Origin: Panulirus ornatus
Lineage: Eukaryota > Arthropoda > Malacostraca > Decapoda > Palinuridae
Assembly (NCBI RefSeq): GCF_036320965.1
Contig: NC_092257.1
Span: forward strand, 16,267,413-16,331,412
Length of the DNA stretch: 64,000 nt
Reading direction: 5' to 3'
Numbering within the stretch: the first letter of the stretch is position 1; the number at the start of each line of letters is the position of its first letter. The translations under genes were made by a program, and so were the position numbers. Below the pieces are notes generated by a model. It searched no databases. It was given only the letters and a program-made list of their open reading frames with translations, and was not told the DNA's origin. Shown here piece by piece: positions 34,116 to 45,560 of this stretch.

Positions 34116-36060
34116 TTTTGAAAGTATATTGCATTATTTTTGACTCGATTTGCATCAGGGGAACATAAAAAGATCCCTCCCTAACCTTATCAATTCTCTT
34201 CACAGTGATAGGCTACCGTACCTATAAAAACAAACAAATGTGTTTTTCGGCTCAGACATGTAAGAGCTACGCGCCTTTAACATTTCAGAGACTGGAAAAT
34301 GATAGAAAAAAAGCCACATTCTATCTAAATCACACGTTAGTTATAGAATGAGACAGACATTATAAGTAATATATGGCAACGTCACACCAAAACATTTAGT
34401 TCCAGCGAGCAGAGTGTTTTACATCATACGATAAGCATAAATTTATGTACCTCGAAGTGAATAGTTTCTAACTTGAAAGTGGCCGTTTAAAACCTCGGGG
34501 CCTTTAACCTTTAAGCAGGTGAATAATGTTCTACCTTTAAAGAAACAAAGCAGTGGCACTTAAAGAATCTGCGTATCTTCCCCTTTAAGCAGTGTTTTGC
34601 CGACAAATCTAGCAAAACGACCTTGTATCCCATGCCTCATGCATACAGGACCCATATTCCATATAATCAAATGGTAGACTAAGTTAGCGAAAAGGGATTT
34701 TTGGTCCTACATCAGGAAATAAACAAGCAAAGCAACGTCTAACGCAGTCGGCCGGCAGGAGATGCAATTGCTCAGAACTGCAACGTCATGCAACCGTCTT
34801 CGTACGGCTGGCAGCGGGGAGGTAACGTTGTCGTGCATCTGGCAGGTAAACATCGTGCAACTCCGCACTGCACCACCTCATGTCCATTTACTTTTTCCCC
34901 AGGTGGAGCACTTTTATCAATAAGTATGGCAAAGCTAAGACACTAAACCCCATTTTTTCATGTTATTATCATTCTATTTTAATGATAATTAAGACAGGGG
35001 ATAGTTCTAGTCTGTTTGAATGTGAAAATCATGGGTATGATATAGAAAATGTCGTTCATCCTACAAGAAGAATCAAGCTTCCTCCTTCCCAGTATCGATA
35101 ACAAGCGAGAGCGGGTACATGGCTGGATATGCGCGGCATGAGTTAGGCTCTCATTCCCGTGCATTATACAAAACCCTACACCAGGAAGATGGTGCTTACG
35201 GTGCCATATCGGAAAATCGAGCTGACGCTCATCGCTTGGGCAAAATATCTACAATGATAACATGCCATATACCATAGTCCAACATAGTAGGGTCTTACCA
35301 TGACATCATTCCAGAATATAATTGAATTCTACCGAGGCGCGTGTGCGCGTGTGTGTGTGTGTGTGATCTCGTACTCCGGAAAGAAACGTACCATTAAGGT
35401 AATTAGCTAGCATGCATACAGATGGCTGAATTATATGGAGGGTCAATATGAAGTCGTGGGAGGCGTGCCTCGACCACAAACTCATCTGAAATTACAGTCA
35501 TAGAAAATCCCTGTTATCGAGAGAATTTCAGGATTGAGTTTCAACTGAATTATATATAACATATAGGTGGTTGCTGGGGCTTCAGTTTTATTGTTTTTTT
35601 TCATGACATTCTACCGGTGGGAGGATACGAATACATTCGTTTTAGGACAGAAAAAAATCTCCAAAAGGACAATCGTAAAATTGGACGTAAAAATTGGGAT
35701 TTATAGATGTAAATGCAACCTATAACCAGCTGATTTTAAATGTAAATAATGATAGATTACTACGTGGTTTCGTTCAGTCATATAAGAGATAATATATATA
35801 TATATACACTTGTTAGAAAATGTGGCTCATTGTATCGTAGAGATATATATCATTGGTATTTTTTTTTCAAACTATACCTTTCATATCCCGTGTGTGAGTC
35901 TGTTTCTCCCCCTCCATCTTGACTCCCCGAAGTGCAACAGATAACCATTCTTCACCTGGCATCAAGATGGAGGAGATTGTTTTTGTTGGTTCGTTCCTTT
36001 AAGAAATCCGACGTCGATCAGTAGAAGCAGGGGTTAACATAATCCATTAGCAGCCTAAGT
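34116..36060. other. Unique stretch of 1.9 kb
   Basis: The words cctttaa and tttaagc recur at 34270-34590. No gene is recognised; a short GT run lies at 35350-35364. Confidence 0.4.
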
Positions 36061-36067
36061 TGGGCCT

Positions 36068-36298
36068 GTGCCCGCGAAGGATCACATTCTACGCACTTCC
36101 ATCCATCATATGAGGAATGGATGGTTGGGGGTGCTAGCTGAGAAGAAAACGAGGTGGGGTTGGTACTTGACCATGGAGAAAACGGAATGGAAAATGGTAT
36201 TCGTAGATGATGCTGTGTTGTTCGGCAAATCAAAGGAAAAGCTAGGGAAAATCATGGGCTGTCTCAGTAATGTGTGTGGGAGAGAAAAGATTCAGTAA
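36068..36298 (+). pseudogene. LINE reverse transcriptase fragment with FVDD motif
   Basis: A 76-residue open frame ends with WKMVFVDDAVLFGKSKEKLG and CLSNVCGREKIQ. This matches the catalytic ADDxVL region and the following helix of a LINE reverse transcriptase (usual form: adDtvL....e.L......vC...gl). Nothing before or after continues the enzyme. It stops at a poly(A) run at 36298. A short exon of a host gene is much less likely. Confidence 0.6.
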
Positions 36299-36560
36299 AA
36301 AAAAAAAAAAATGGAAATTGGGAAATTTGGAGTACAAAGTAGAGTAACGTAAATTGGGAAATAGATTTGGCTTAGTGTGAGCAGGAAGTTGATATGAAAG
36401 AACACTGCTCCCCGACTATGACGTATGGATTTCATAACGGATGAAGGAAATAAGATTATAGATGCGGGTATCGTGTGTCGTATTGGTATAGATTGGACGA
36501 TACACTAAGATTGAGGACGTGTGAAATAGATTTGCTATCCGGAAACCACATACAAAGTTG

Positions 36561-37105
36561 CAGAGTCTGACCACCAGAGGAAGGGATAGGTGTTTGACCA
36601 CCAGAGGAAGGGATAGGTGTTTGACCACCAGAGGAAGGGATAGGTGTTTGACCACCAGAGGGAGGGATAGGTGTTTGACCACCAGAGGGAGGGATAGGTG
36701 TCTGACCACCAGAGGGAGGGATAGATGTTTGACCACCAGAGGGAGGGATAGATGTTTGACTACGAGAGGGAGGGATAGATGTTTGACCACCAGAGGGAGG
36801 GATAGATGTTTGACTACGAGAGGGAGGGATAGGTGTCTGACCACCAGAGGGAGGGATAGGTGTTTGACCACCAGAGGGAGGGATAGGTGTTTGACCACCA
36901 GAGGGAGGGATAGGTGTCTGACCACCAGAGGGAGGGATAGGTGTTTGACCACCAGAGGGAGGGATAGGTGTTTGACCACCAGAGGGAGGGATAGGTGTCT
37001 GACCACCAGAGGGAGGGATAGGTGTTTGACCACCAGAGGGAGGGATAGGTGTTTGACCACCAGAGGGAGGGATAGGTGTCTGACCACCAGAGGGAGGGAT
37101 AGATC
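36561..37105. repeat. 27-bp minisatellite, 20 units, with an 81-bp higher-order unit
   Basis: The unit is gaccaccagagggaggga plus taggtgttt. The 27-bp length keeps frames open on both strands (for example PIPPSGGQT repeats on the minus strand), with no sign of a gene. In the right half every third unit has gtgtctg in place of gtgtttg (about 36835, 36916, 36997 and 37078), an 81-bp period. A gactacgagag variant occurs twice near 36760-36820. Confidence 0.9.
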
Positions 37106-37379
37106 CAGGGAGACCTGATTTGGGATTGGTACAAATGAAAGAGAGGAATGATTGGCGGATCGGGTTGGTGTGGAAACAATTGTTATATGGTGTTGGTGTA
37201 AATGGAAACGTTTGTCTCACTTGATGAATCAACTTGAATGTGTTAAGTGACAGGTTACTAGCCCTTAAGTATGTGGGGGAAGACTATATTTCAATTTAAC
37301 CGCACAAGTGTTGAGGATGTGTGTAATTACCTATTTGTACAATACGGGTAGAGAGTTCTACACACGTGGAGCACCCTAT

Positions 37380-37455
37380 GATTATTAGTGATAATGATAT
37401 TATCATTATCATTATTATCATTATAGTTATTACTATCTATTATTATTTATTATAC
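37380..37455. repeat. ATT/ATC trinucleotide repeat, left flank of the LINE
   Basis: (ATT/ATC)n mixed tract ending at the LINE tail. Confidence 0.85.
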
Positions 37456-38057
37456 TTTGTCGCTGTCTCCCGCGTTTGCGAGGTAGCGCAAGGAAACAGA
37501 CGAAAGAAATGGCCCAACCCCCCCCCCCATACACATGTATATACATACGTCCACACACGCAAATATACATACCTACACAGCTTTCCATGGTTTACCCCAG
37601 ACGCTTCACATGCCTTGATTCAATCCACTGACAGCACGTCAACCCCGGTATACCACATCGCTCCAATTCACTCTATTCCTTGCCCTCCTTTCACCCTCCT
37701 GCATGTTCAGGCCCCGATCACACAAAATCTTTTTCACTCCATCTTTCCATCTCCAATTTGGTCTCCCTCTTCTCCTCGTTCCCTCCACCTCCGACACATA
37801 TATCCTCTTGGTCAATCTTTCCTCACTCATTCTCTCCATGTGCCCAAACCACTTCAAAACACCCTCTTCTGCTCTCTCTCAACCACGCTCTTTTTATTTC
37901 CACACATCTCTCTTACCCTTACGTTACTCACTCGATCAAACCACCTCACACCACACATTGTCCTCAAACATCTCATTTCCAGCACATCTCTATCCATAGC
38001 CCACGCCTCGCAACCATACAACATTGTTGGAACCACTATTCCTTCAAACATACCCAT
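37430..38057 (-). mobile_element. 3' end of a LINE (reverse transcriptase C-terminus plus tail), antisense
   Basis: On the minus strand 38057-37854 reads MGMFEGIVVPTMLYGCEAWA, then MRCLRTMCGVRWFDRVSN, and after a frameshift 37857-37639 reads KWFGHMERMSEERLTKRIY and RRRGRPNWRWKDGV. This is the typical C-terminal block of LINE reverse transcriptases (LYG.E.W...RCLR...GV, WFGH.ERM, RGRP...W.DGV). The non-coding tail continues to about 37430 and ends next to ATT/ATC repeats that also flank the other side. Parts of the tail recur at 40500-40890, 54395-54700 and 55140-55225. Confidence 0.75.
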
Positions 38058-38075
38058 TTATTATCATTATTATTA

Positions 38076-38118
<43 letters not shown>

Positions 38119-38238
38119 TATTATTATTATCATTATTGTTATTATTATCATTATTATTAGTAGTAGTAGTAGTAGTATTATCATTATTATTATTATTATC
38201 ATTATTATTATTATTATCATCATCATCATCATCATAAC
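38054..38238. repeat. ATT/ATC/AGT trinucleotide repeat, right flank of the LINE
   Basis: Long (ATT)n with ATC units, an (AGT)n block at about 38157-38175 and (ATC)n at the end. Confidence 0.9.
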
Positions 38239-38239
38239 C

Positions 38240-40480
38240 ATCATTATGTACTTCATTCGCATAGTCACGTTAGAAATTATATTTTGCATGAAACAATAAC
38301 AAAAGTTAAGATTTCAAATATTTATATACGCATTTCAGAACCCTGTGACATTAACTGCAGAAAGAAATATTTTGCCACAAAGAAATCAAATGGCGACGAA
38401 AATCTACAGCCTAAAAGAACGGTTTGATATTAAGGAGCATTTGATGTGTTGGATTAGCTGGATTCGTGAATGAGTCACGCATCAGCAGGGGCGCTCACTA
38501 CCTCAATATCATATCTTTAAGCCATTTCTTTTCTGATATACTTACAAGACATTTACGGGAAAGGCATGTATGAGTCACTTCAGTACTGTATGATAACGCG
38601 AGTTGCCAGACAGAAATACAGACCATGGATCATATTGTAATGATTTTGTATCTCACGACAGAGAGAATAGTTATCTGATAAAGTTTTTGATATATGAGAG
38701 AAACATTTTCACTTATGATCATCAAAATTACTTTTACGGGACTGTCAACAATGACGTTAACGTGAAATATAAAAGACACCATCAAATTCATTGCATTCAT
38801 ATTTCTTCTCCATTTTTTTATACCTTGCAAGCAATCGCATTGAAAAGCCATATATGTAATAAGTAAATTCCTTGTAATGAGGAAGGAAATTAGACATGAT
38901 ACAAATGTGGAAATGTTCTTGTTTTTTTCCGTCTGATAGAAACATGTTAGTGCATGTTTCCAATGTTAATTATGTTAATTACATAGGTAAATTATAAAGA
39001 ATTAAATGATCACTGAGTGAGAGAGCTTAGTCTATGGCTCACCAAGACTAATATGGTAGGATTCCCTAAAAGAAATTAAAGATCCTAAATTACAGAAAAC
39101 AACTGTAAAAATACCCGAATGTCTATACATCCATATTTTCCATACAACATAGGAAATATCTTTTCATTTACTTTCTTATTACCATACTTATTGAGTAGAT
39201 TAGTGTTTTCTCACCCCTACTTCTTACTCTCTAACTATTCAAGCAAAACTAAGTATGAATTTGATTCTAAATTCGTGTCTGAAACTCACCCAACACTCCA
39301 GAATGTTTGTAAATAAAGCCATGATTTTGATCCATTTCTGAAAGTCTTTACAAATAAGTGTTTGGTAATAATTTTCATCAAAATTGATTATATACAATTC
39401 TAATAATTTTATTTCAGTATTTTTAATATATATCAATTAGAAAATAGGAGGAAATATAGAATTAAGGGATATTGTGGGAGTATCAAATTGAGATTTTGTT
39501 GCTGGAACCGATCAATCTATTTACTATTGTTTTCGTCTCGGGTTGTTTGCGTTCATCCTGATTATGGTGATGTATCAGCAGACAGAGGAAACAACCTACG
39601 TGATATGTACAAGTTGGTTAGTAAGATAAAGGTTAAGCATTAAAACTGACAAAGTTAGTGAGAGTAAGGAGTTCTCTGTGTGAGCAGGAGAGTCAATGAT
39701 TTGCCAGGAACTGCTTATAATGACACCATTATTCATACACTTTTCAGATATCACATATGAATGAATAAATTATAAGTTGTTAGAGGAAATTAGGCTGTAT
39801 TTCTTTAGAAGTTGTTGATTTATGCAAGTTTTGAATTTACACATGAATGATTTAACTCAGTTTCCCGTATCATCATTTTCATATGGAATAGCTTGGCTAC
39901 AGAGTTAGACGTTCATACTACTTCTAATTATTTTCCCACATTTACAGGAGTGTAGAAGCCCTTGTGGGTAACCAAGTCATTGGATGTTTCAAGAGAGAAA
40001 GGGGCAAGTTCATCCAGTGTTCCTGACCATGTTACATGTGACAGTTATGCTGACTAACACTTCAGCAACAAAAATTGTGACACATGACTTCAAAGAAAAA
40101 AAGGTATACTGAAGGAGTAAAATGTAATTCTTTTAAGCCAATGCTAGATACTTTGTACTGCGGTTGAGGCATAGCATTGAAGAGGAGAGAAAAGATTGTA
40201 AATCTGTTATAGATCTGAGCATTGTTTCTCAAAAGTGAATCATTATACTTTAAGATGTCTTATAAAGTCCTCTCATTATTCTAAGCAGATACCGTTTACT
40301 TTCATTTCAGAGAAATATTAACCTAAAGGGAGGTGTAAGTCCATGAAATCATTTAATCAAAGTATTTTTAGTAACCAAACCTTACACTAAATACCTATTT
40401 TTTTAGTATATTTAAAAACGATTTGTAATTTGTCTATTATATTTTATCTATCAAAAATGAGTTGCAAACGCAGAAGACAG
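38240..40480. other. AT-rich region without long microsatellites
   Basis: No gene, element or repeat array is recognised over 2.2 kb. Confidence 0.45.
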
Positions 40481-40499
40481 CGACAAAGTATAATAAAAT

Positions 40500-40890
40500 A
40501 TATATATTTATTTTATGTTGTCGCTGTCTCCTGCATTAGCGAGGTAGCGCAAGGAAACAGACTAAAGAATGGCCCAACCCACCCACTTACACATTTATAT
40601 ACATACACATCCACACATGCAAATATACATACCTATATATCTCAACGCATACATATATATACTCACACAGACATATACATATATACACTTGTACATAATT
40701 CATACTGTCTGCCTTTATTCATTCCCATCGCCACCCCGCCACACATGAAATAACAACCCCCTCTCCCACATGTGCGCAAGGTAGCATTAGGAAAAGACAA
40801 CAAGGGCCACATTCGTTCACACTCAGTCTCTAGCTGTCATGTATAATGCACTGAAACCGCAGCTCCCTTTCCACATCCAGGCCTGTAAAT
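40500..40890 (-). mobile_element. Tail fragment of the same LINE family
   Basis: The + strand contains the tail segments gtcgctgtctcctgcatt, gaggtagcgcaaggaaac and atggcccaacccac, shared with 37450-37530, and then a longer stretch ending in ctccctttccacatccagg that is deleted from the 37.4-kb copy but shared with 54630-54690. No coding part is left. Confidence 0.65.
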
Positions 40891-40894
40891 GCTA

Positions 40895-42510
40895 ACCCTT
40901 TCTTTTGGGATACAGTTGTATCACAAGAAATTATCTATATGAAATTCGGCATCATATAGTATAAAAACTAACCTGTCATTACAAGTACAGGGAATAATAC
41001 TTCAGTAGGCTGCACCAGGATGATTAAGATTTTCCATATTCTTTTCATTTGATAGATATTTTTGTGTTTTGTATATTTTTCAAATGTTTTATATAGTTTT
41101 TTAGATAAGTATGGATAACAATATATACAGATACCACTGTGAAGGTTTCTCTGGAAAAATGGTTTCAAAAACAGTAAAAATGGTAATATCTTACACCAAG
41201 TTTTGCTCTTTGAGGTTTGAGGTCGAAGTCCCAGTAAGAGAGAAGCAAACTAATGCATGACTCAAATAAAAGTTTATTTTCTAAAAGGTGTTCTTTAAAT
41301 TATGAAATGTTGTTTCATATCAAAGAAGCTGTATGAAATGAAAAAGTTTTTGTGTGAAAATAGTTTCCCTTCAGTGAGAGCAGATCAATAGGAATCATTT
41401 TATTTTCTGTCAGCTAATGTCTGAAACTTTCACTGAAGAAGAGCATAATTATATCACATAATTTCCCTTACTGATGATATGCATAAACTAAAAACAAGCT
41501 TTCAACCAAAATTGACAAAGCTAATTGACTTTCAGATCAAGTGTCTGGTGCACAGCTTACAGTAGAAAGATCCAGGAGATTGGCTGGAAAATCTACAGAT
41601 GATGATGTAGAATGTTCTGTATATCACTTTTGATAGGACATCGAGCACTTCTGTCCTTATTATGGTAAGAACATGTAAAACATGTAGGTGAGACAATCCA
41701 ATCACATTTCATGGGACTTGCTGCCAAAAGCATTGATATGAGCCATGTATTTGTACATTATCCTGTTCATTGATATGCTGTCAATATTATGTGCTTTATT
41801 TATATATATTATGCACCATCTAATCTACTTGACACTCTATAAGTTCACAAGTCTCTCTCATTTGTACTACTCTTGATATTGCTAAAGTAGAAACATTCAA
41901 GATTTTTCTGAAATTACTGTTGTATGATGTAATTTTACAGTAGTTTAATTAATTTTAGATTGTTTCATGTGACAAACTTCTCTCAGGTATTAAATGTGAG
42001 ACAGTGAGAATCCTGGCTGGATTGTTGAAGTTATTGTATAATGGCTATAAACAGATTCCTTTTACAGAAATGATATTGGCACAGCTGATATGTATATTCC
42101 AACCTGTTTCATAACAGCAATTTGGAGAAAAAATTTTTGGACACTGGACGTACCTTTTCATATGGGTGTATTGCTAATCAAGCCATGAAGGTAAGCTGTG
42201 AATGAAATTGCATCCATCAGCTCAAGCTAAGCCGAATATGAACAAACAAGGAATTGAAGAAAAGGAAACTACAATGGTAAGAAATAGTATAATATTATAT
42301 GTTAAGCTACATAAATTTTTAACTCTTGAGATATTGATTAGAGAAGAATAGATGTTATTGTTTTCTATTTTATTCAGAAATTGCTTTTGACCGTAGGTTT
42401 TATGCTAAACTTAGAAATTATATTTGGCCTTCAAACTATGAACTAGTTCTTCACAATCTGTGTAAATTTTTTTTTGTACTTTAACTTACCCTGCTGTTTT
42501 ACTTTCCCAA
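40895..42510. other. AT-rich region without long microsatellites
   Basis: No gene or element is recognised. Confidence 0.45.
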
Positions 42511-42625
42511 AGAAGAATCAGAGAAGGGGGCCAAGTGAGAATTTTTTCTTCCAAGGCTCAATCATCTGTTCTTGATGCTACCTTTGCTGATGTGGGAAAT
42601 GGCAAATATGTATGAAAACAGAACC
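42511..42625 (+). mobile_element. Copy of the same interspersed repeat (3' half), without an AT tail
   Basis: It shares gagaagggggccaagtgag, ccaaggctcaatcatctgtt and tgtgggaaatggcaaatatg with the copies at 24.5 and 54.9 kb. It is more diverged and is not followed by an AT run. Confidence 0.55.
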
Positions 42626-45324
42626 ATCTACCACTTTTAACCCTATCTTCTTTCAACCATGTTTTGAAAGCATGCTCTTAAGTTAGAGAGTATGTTTTAC
42701 CAAGAACTTATTTTTTTGTTGATATCATCTCATTTAGAGAATGATGTGGAAGAAAATTGTGACATAGCTTTAAAATTCATGATGATTTAGAATATTATGA
42801 TTACATGATCATCTGAGACCCTATTTATCAACCTTTGTTATTGATTTAGGCTTCCTACCAAACTACTTTTAGGTCAGGTGTATGTGTTTCTGGATAAATT
42901 GGAGTGTTGTATATGTCATCTAGGTTTAATGCATCTTAAATTGGATATAGAGAATGGCCATAGTTTTTCAGAATTCAATTTTTTTGAGGTATTTTTTGTA
43001 CATATTCTTGAATCAGCACAGCTATAGGGGAAGATACAAGATGCCCAAATGTGCAGCAATTTTGTAAAGCTTTACACATACCAAAAGTATTTTAATTGGA
43101 ATTTGGCCTGATGAAGATGAGGGGCTGGAGGTGATGTGCAGATCCCAAATGAGGCAGTTAGAGGTTAAAACTACCAATTAGGAGTGTTCATCTGTGGCTT
43201 ATTTAAACTGGAAATGTAATCTTATTTTTTTTCCATTAAAACCATCACATTTATGGTGTTTAGATATGTTCTTCACCAAATATTTCTATACTTCTCATGC
43301 TTATTCCCCTTGGGAATTCCTGCAGCTGTGCTAATTCTGGAATATATACAAATAAGACCTCAAAAAGAATTTTGTTTTGAAAAGCTCTGGACAATAAGGC
43401 TTGTAATATATTAAAGCCTCTAAAAACCCTGAGATATTATCATATTATCTATCCTTTTGTCTTTTGCACAAAAGGACGTATAAGTAAACTTTGTGATAAT
43501 TTTGGTTTTATTCAGAATATGAATTTGAAATTGATAACTATGTGATGCAAATGAAGTGAAACTGATAGCTCAGAATGAACTAAGGACAAATAGTGTTATA
43601 GAAAATTGGCCAAGAGACCTTATTTTATTGATATATGAACTACATCAGCCTTTCTCAGTGCACAGTTAGCTATTGTCTTGAGGCAGAGGCAGGCAATTCT
43701 AGGATTTTGTTCATATATGCACCAGCTGTATTGAACAGAAACTGAAATGCCATGACATTTACATTATGGTTGCAGGGAACTGATCAAGCAGAAAGCAACA
43801 GCATTACTAAAAAATGAAGTATTCTCTCACATTCAAGGGAGAGTGACTCAATGAGATTATCAAGGCAGAATCCCAAGAATGAATAAGTTGAATCTATGAA
43901 TACCTGAGAGAGATAACCTAGTTTATTTCAGGTGTGGATCTGATCTGTGAAATGTGTGCTAGAGCAAAGATGTTGGGTAATGTTTCTGCTGGCAAGAAAT
44001 GGGAAGATAGATAGAGGTTGTACTTAATGCACAGACATTTATGAATTGGGCATGGCTGTGTTAAGAAATTTTTGCTCATTAGGATTTAGTTGCAAGATAT
44101 ATGAAGAGAAACTGCTGCTGACAGAGGGAACAGAATATGTCTTACGGAAAGACATCAGTTAAAACTAAAATTCAGTAAAATAATTTAGAGATGATGTACT
44201 ACTTACACATGAACAATTGCATATGCTTTGTGCAGCACACACATGATCACATGGTTGTCTCTGAGTGCTATCTAACCAGCACGGCAAAAGTGTCTCTGAA
44301 TGCTTGAAATCAACAGTTTTCTTCATGCGTAAATTGTGTTGTTGATTGTCCAACTTAACTTCATATGTCAGTTGACGATGAAAAGTGGATATTTTATTCA
44401 GCAAGATGCTTATCATTTGTTCATGTTCAAGAAAACTGTATCTGCAGTGCAGAAGACAGTGTTTTGGAGAATTGATTAGTTCATGTCTTGCAGTGTGCAA
44501 CATTCCATATTTGATAGAGCAACACTGTGTGGCCAAAGGGAAGATGTAGGAATATTAAGTGCCCTCTCAAAGTATCAGTGATAAGAGAAATAGAGAAATT
44601 GCTGAAAATCATTCAAACTGTCTTCTACAGATCTTTAATTCGAAATGCATATTTCATTGCCTTTGAATATGAAATTATTTTTATCAAACTCAATATGAGG
44701 TCAATTGGATATCAAGACATCTACTGCTAGTGCCCTAATGTAGAATTATGATAATACTCTTCAATGTTTTGAGTCTGCAAAATGGATAGCATTGACTGAT
44801 TGGCCAAGTATTGCATGAAAAGCACTCATATTCATATGATTTACAATCCAGGTTCATATTCAGTAGACATTAGAACGACTTTACCTTTAGCTCAATTGGA
44901 AGGTGGTTGTAATGGTTATGTCCTTTGGTTGTATGGCAAGTGGTGAAAAAACACTCAGAATAAGATGTTTAATCAAACTCTTGATCAGATGGGGACATGT
45001 AGTGTGAATGCCTTGAGTGAATTTGAAGGGCTACATGCATATTGTATGTGGTCTTAGAGTAATCCTTAACATCTGAAGGTGTTACAGAATTTTTGTACAG
45101 TAGGTGTGGCTTGATGTTGATGGCTGTAATTATTGTGGCAGTTGATAAGCCTAAAGCCCTAACAGCTAACCAACCTTGAGTGAGATTGATTGGAAGGGGA
45201 ATGGTGACAGGAAGGTAGATGGTCATTGGATAGTGTGATCAAGGATAGATAAAGGGGTGATGTAGAGCAAAGGGAGGATGTAAAGTAGTGAGTGAGGATA
45301 GATAGAGGAGAAATGCTCTGCTCA

Positions 45325-45385
45325 TAGTAACAGTTAGAATCAAGGAAACACTTAGAATTAAGGAAACAGTTAGAATCAAGGAAAG
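45325..45385. repeat. 18-bp tandem repeat, 3 units
   Basis: The unit is agaatcaaggaaacactt with small changes. Confidence 0.75.
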
Positions 45386-45479
45386 AGTGGACTGTATCCT
45401 GACAAGTGAGCTTGTGTAGTACTGGGCAGGATGAAGTTCATGGTGGACTGGAATGAAAGTACATACATCCCTCTTAGAT

Positions 45480-45560
45480 TTTTAGTGTTGAATAGCCTTA
45501 GAAGCTCCAGTGCTTGGCTTATAAGCCTAAATACCATAATCCAATCCAATCCTCTCAGGT
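45480..45560. repeat. Possible 3' end of an interspersed repeat
   Basis: gcttggcttataagcctaaa is followed by the short tandem aatccaatccaatcc. The form resembles a retroelement end. No second copy lies in this window, so this is weak. Confidence 0.3.

Noticed and set aside
36416..37232. Three overlapping long open frames on both strands
   Set aside because: They follow from a 27-bp repeat unit lacking stops in those frames; no start, splice or family evidence.
37366..38237. Long + strand frames of 185-264 codons
   Set aside because: They are antisense to a LINE reverse transcriptase fragment and continue into ATT repeats.
44165..44536. A 123-codon minus-strand frame as a gene
   Set aside because: Cysteine content looked interesting, but no known domain pattern or exon boundaries could be supported.
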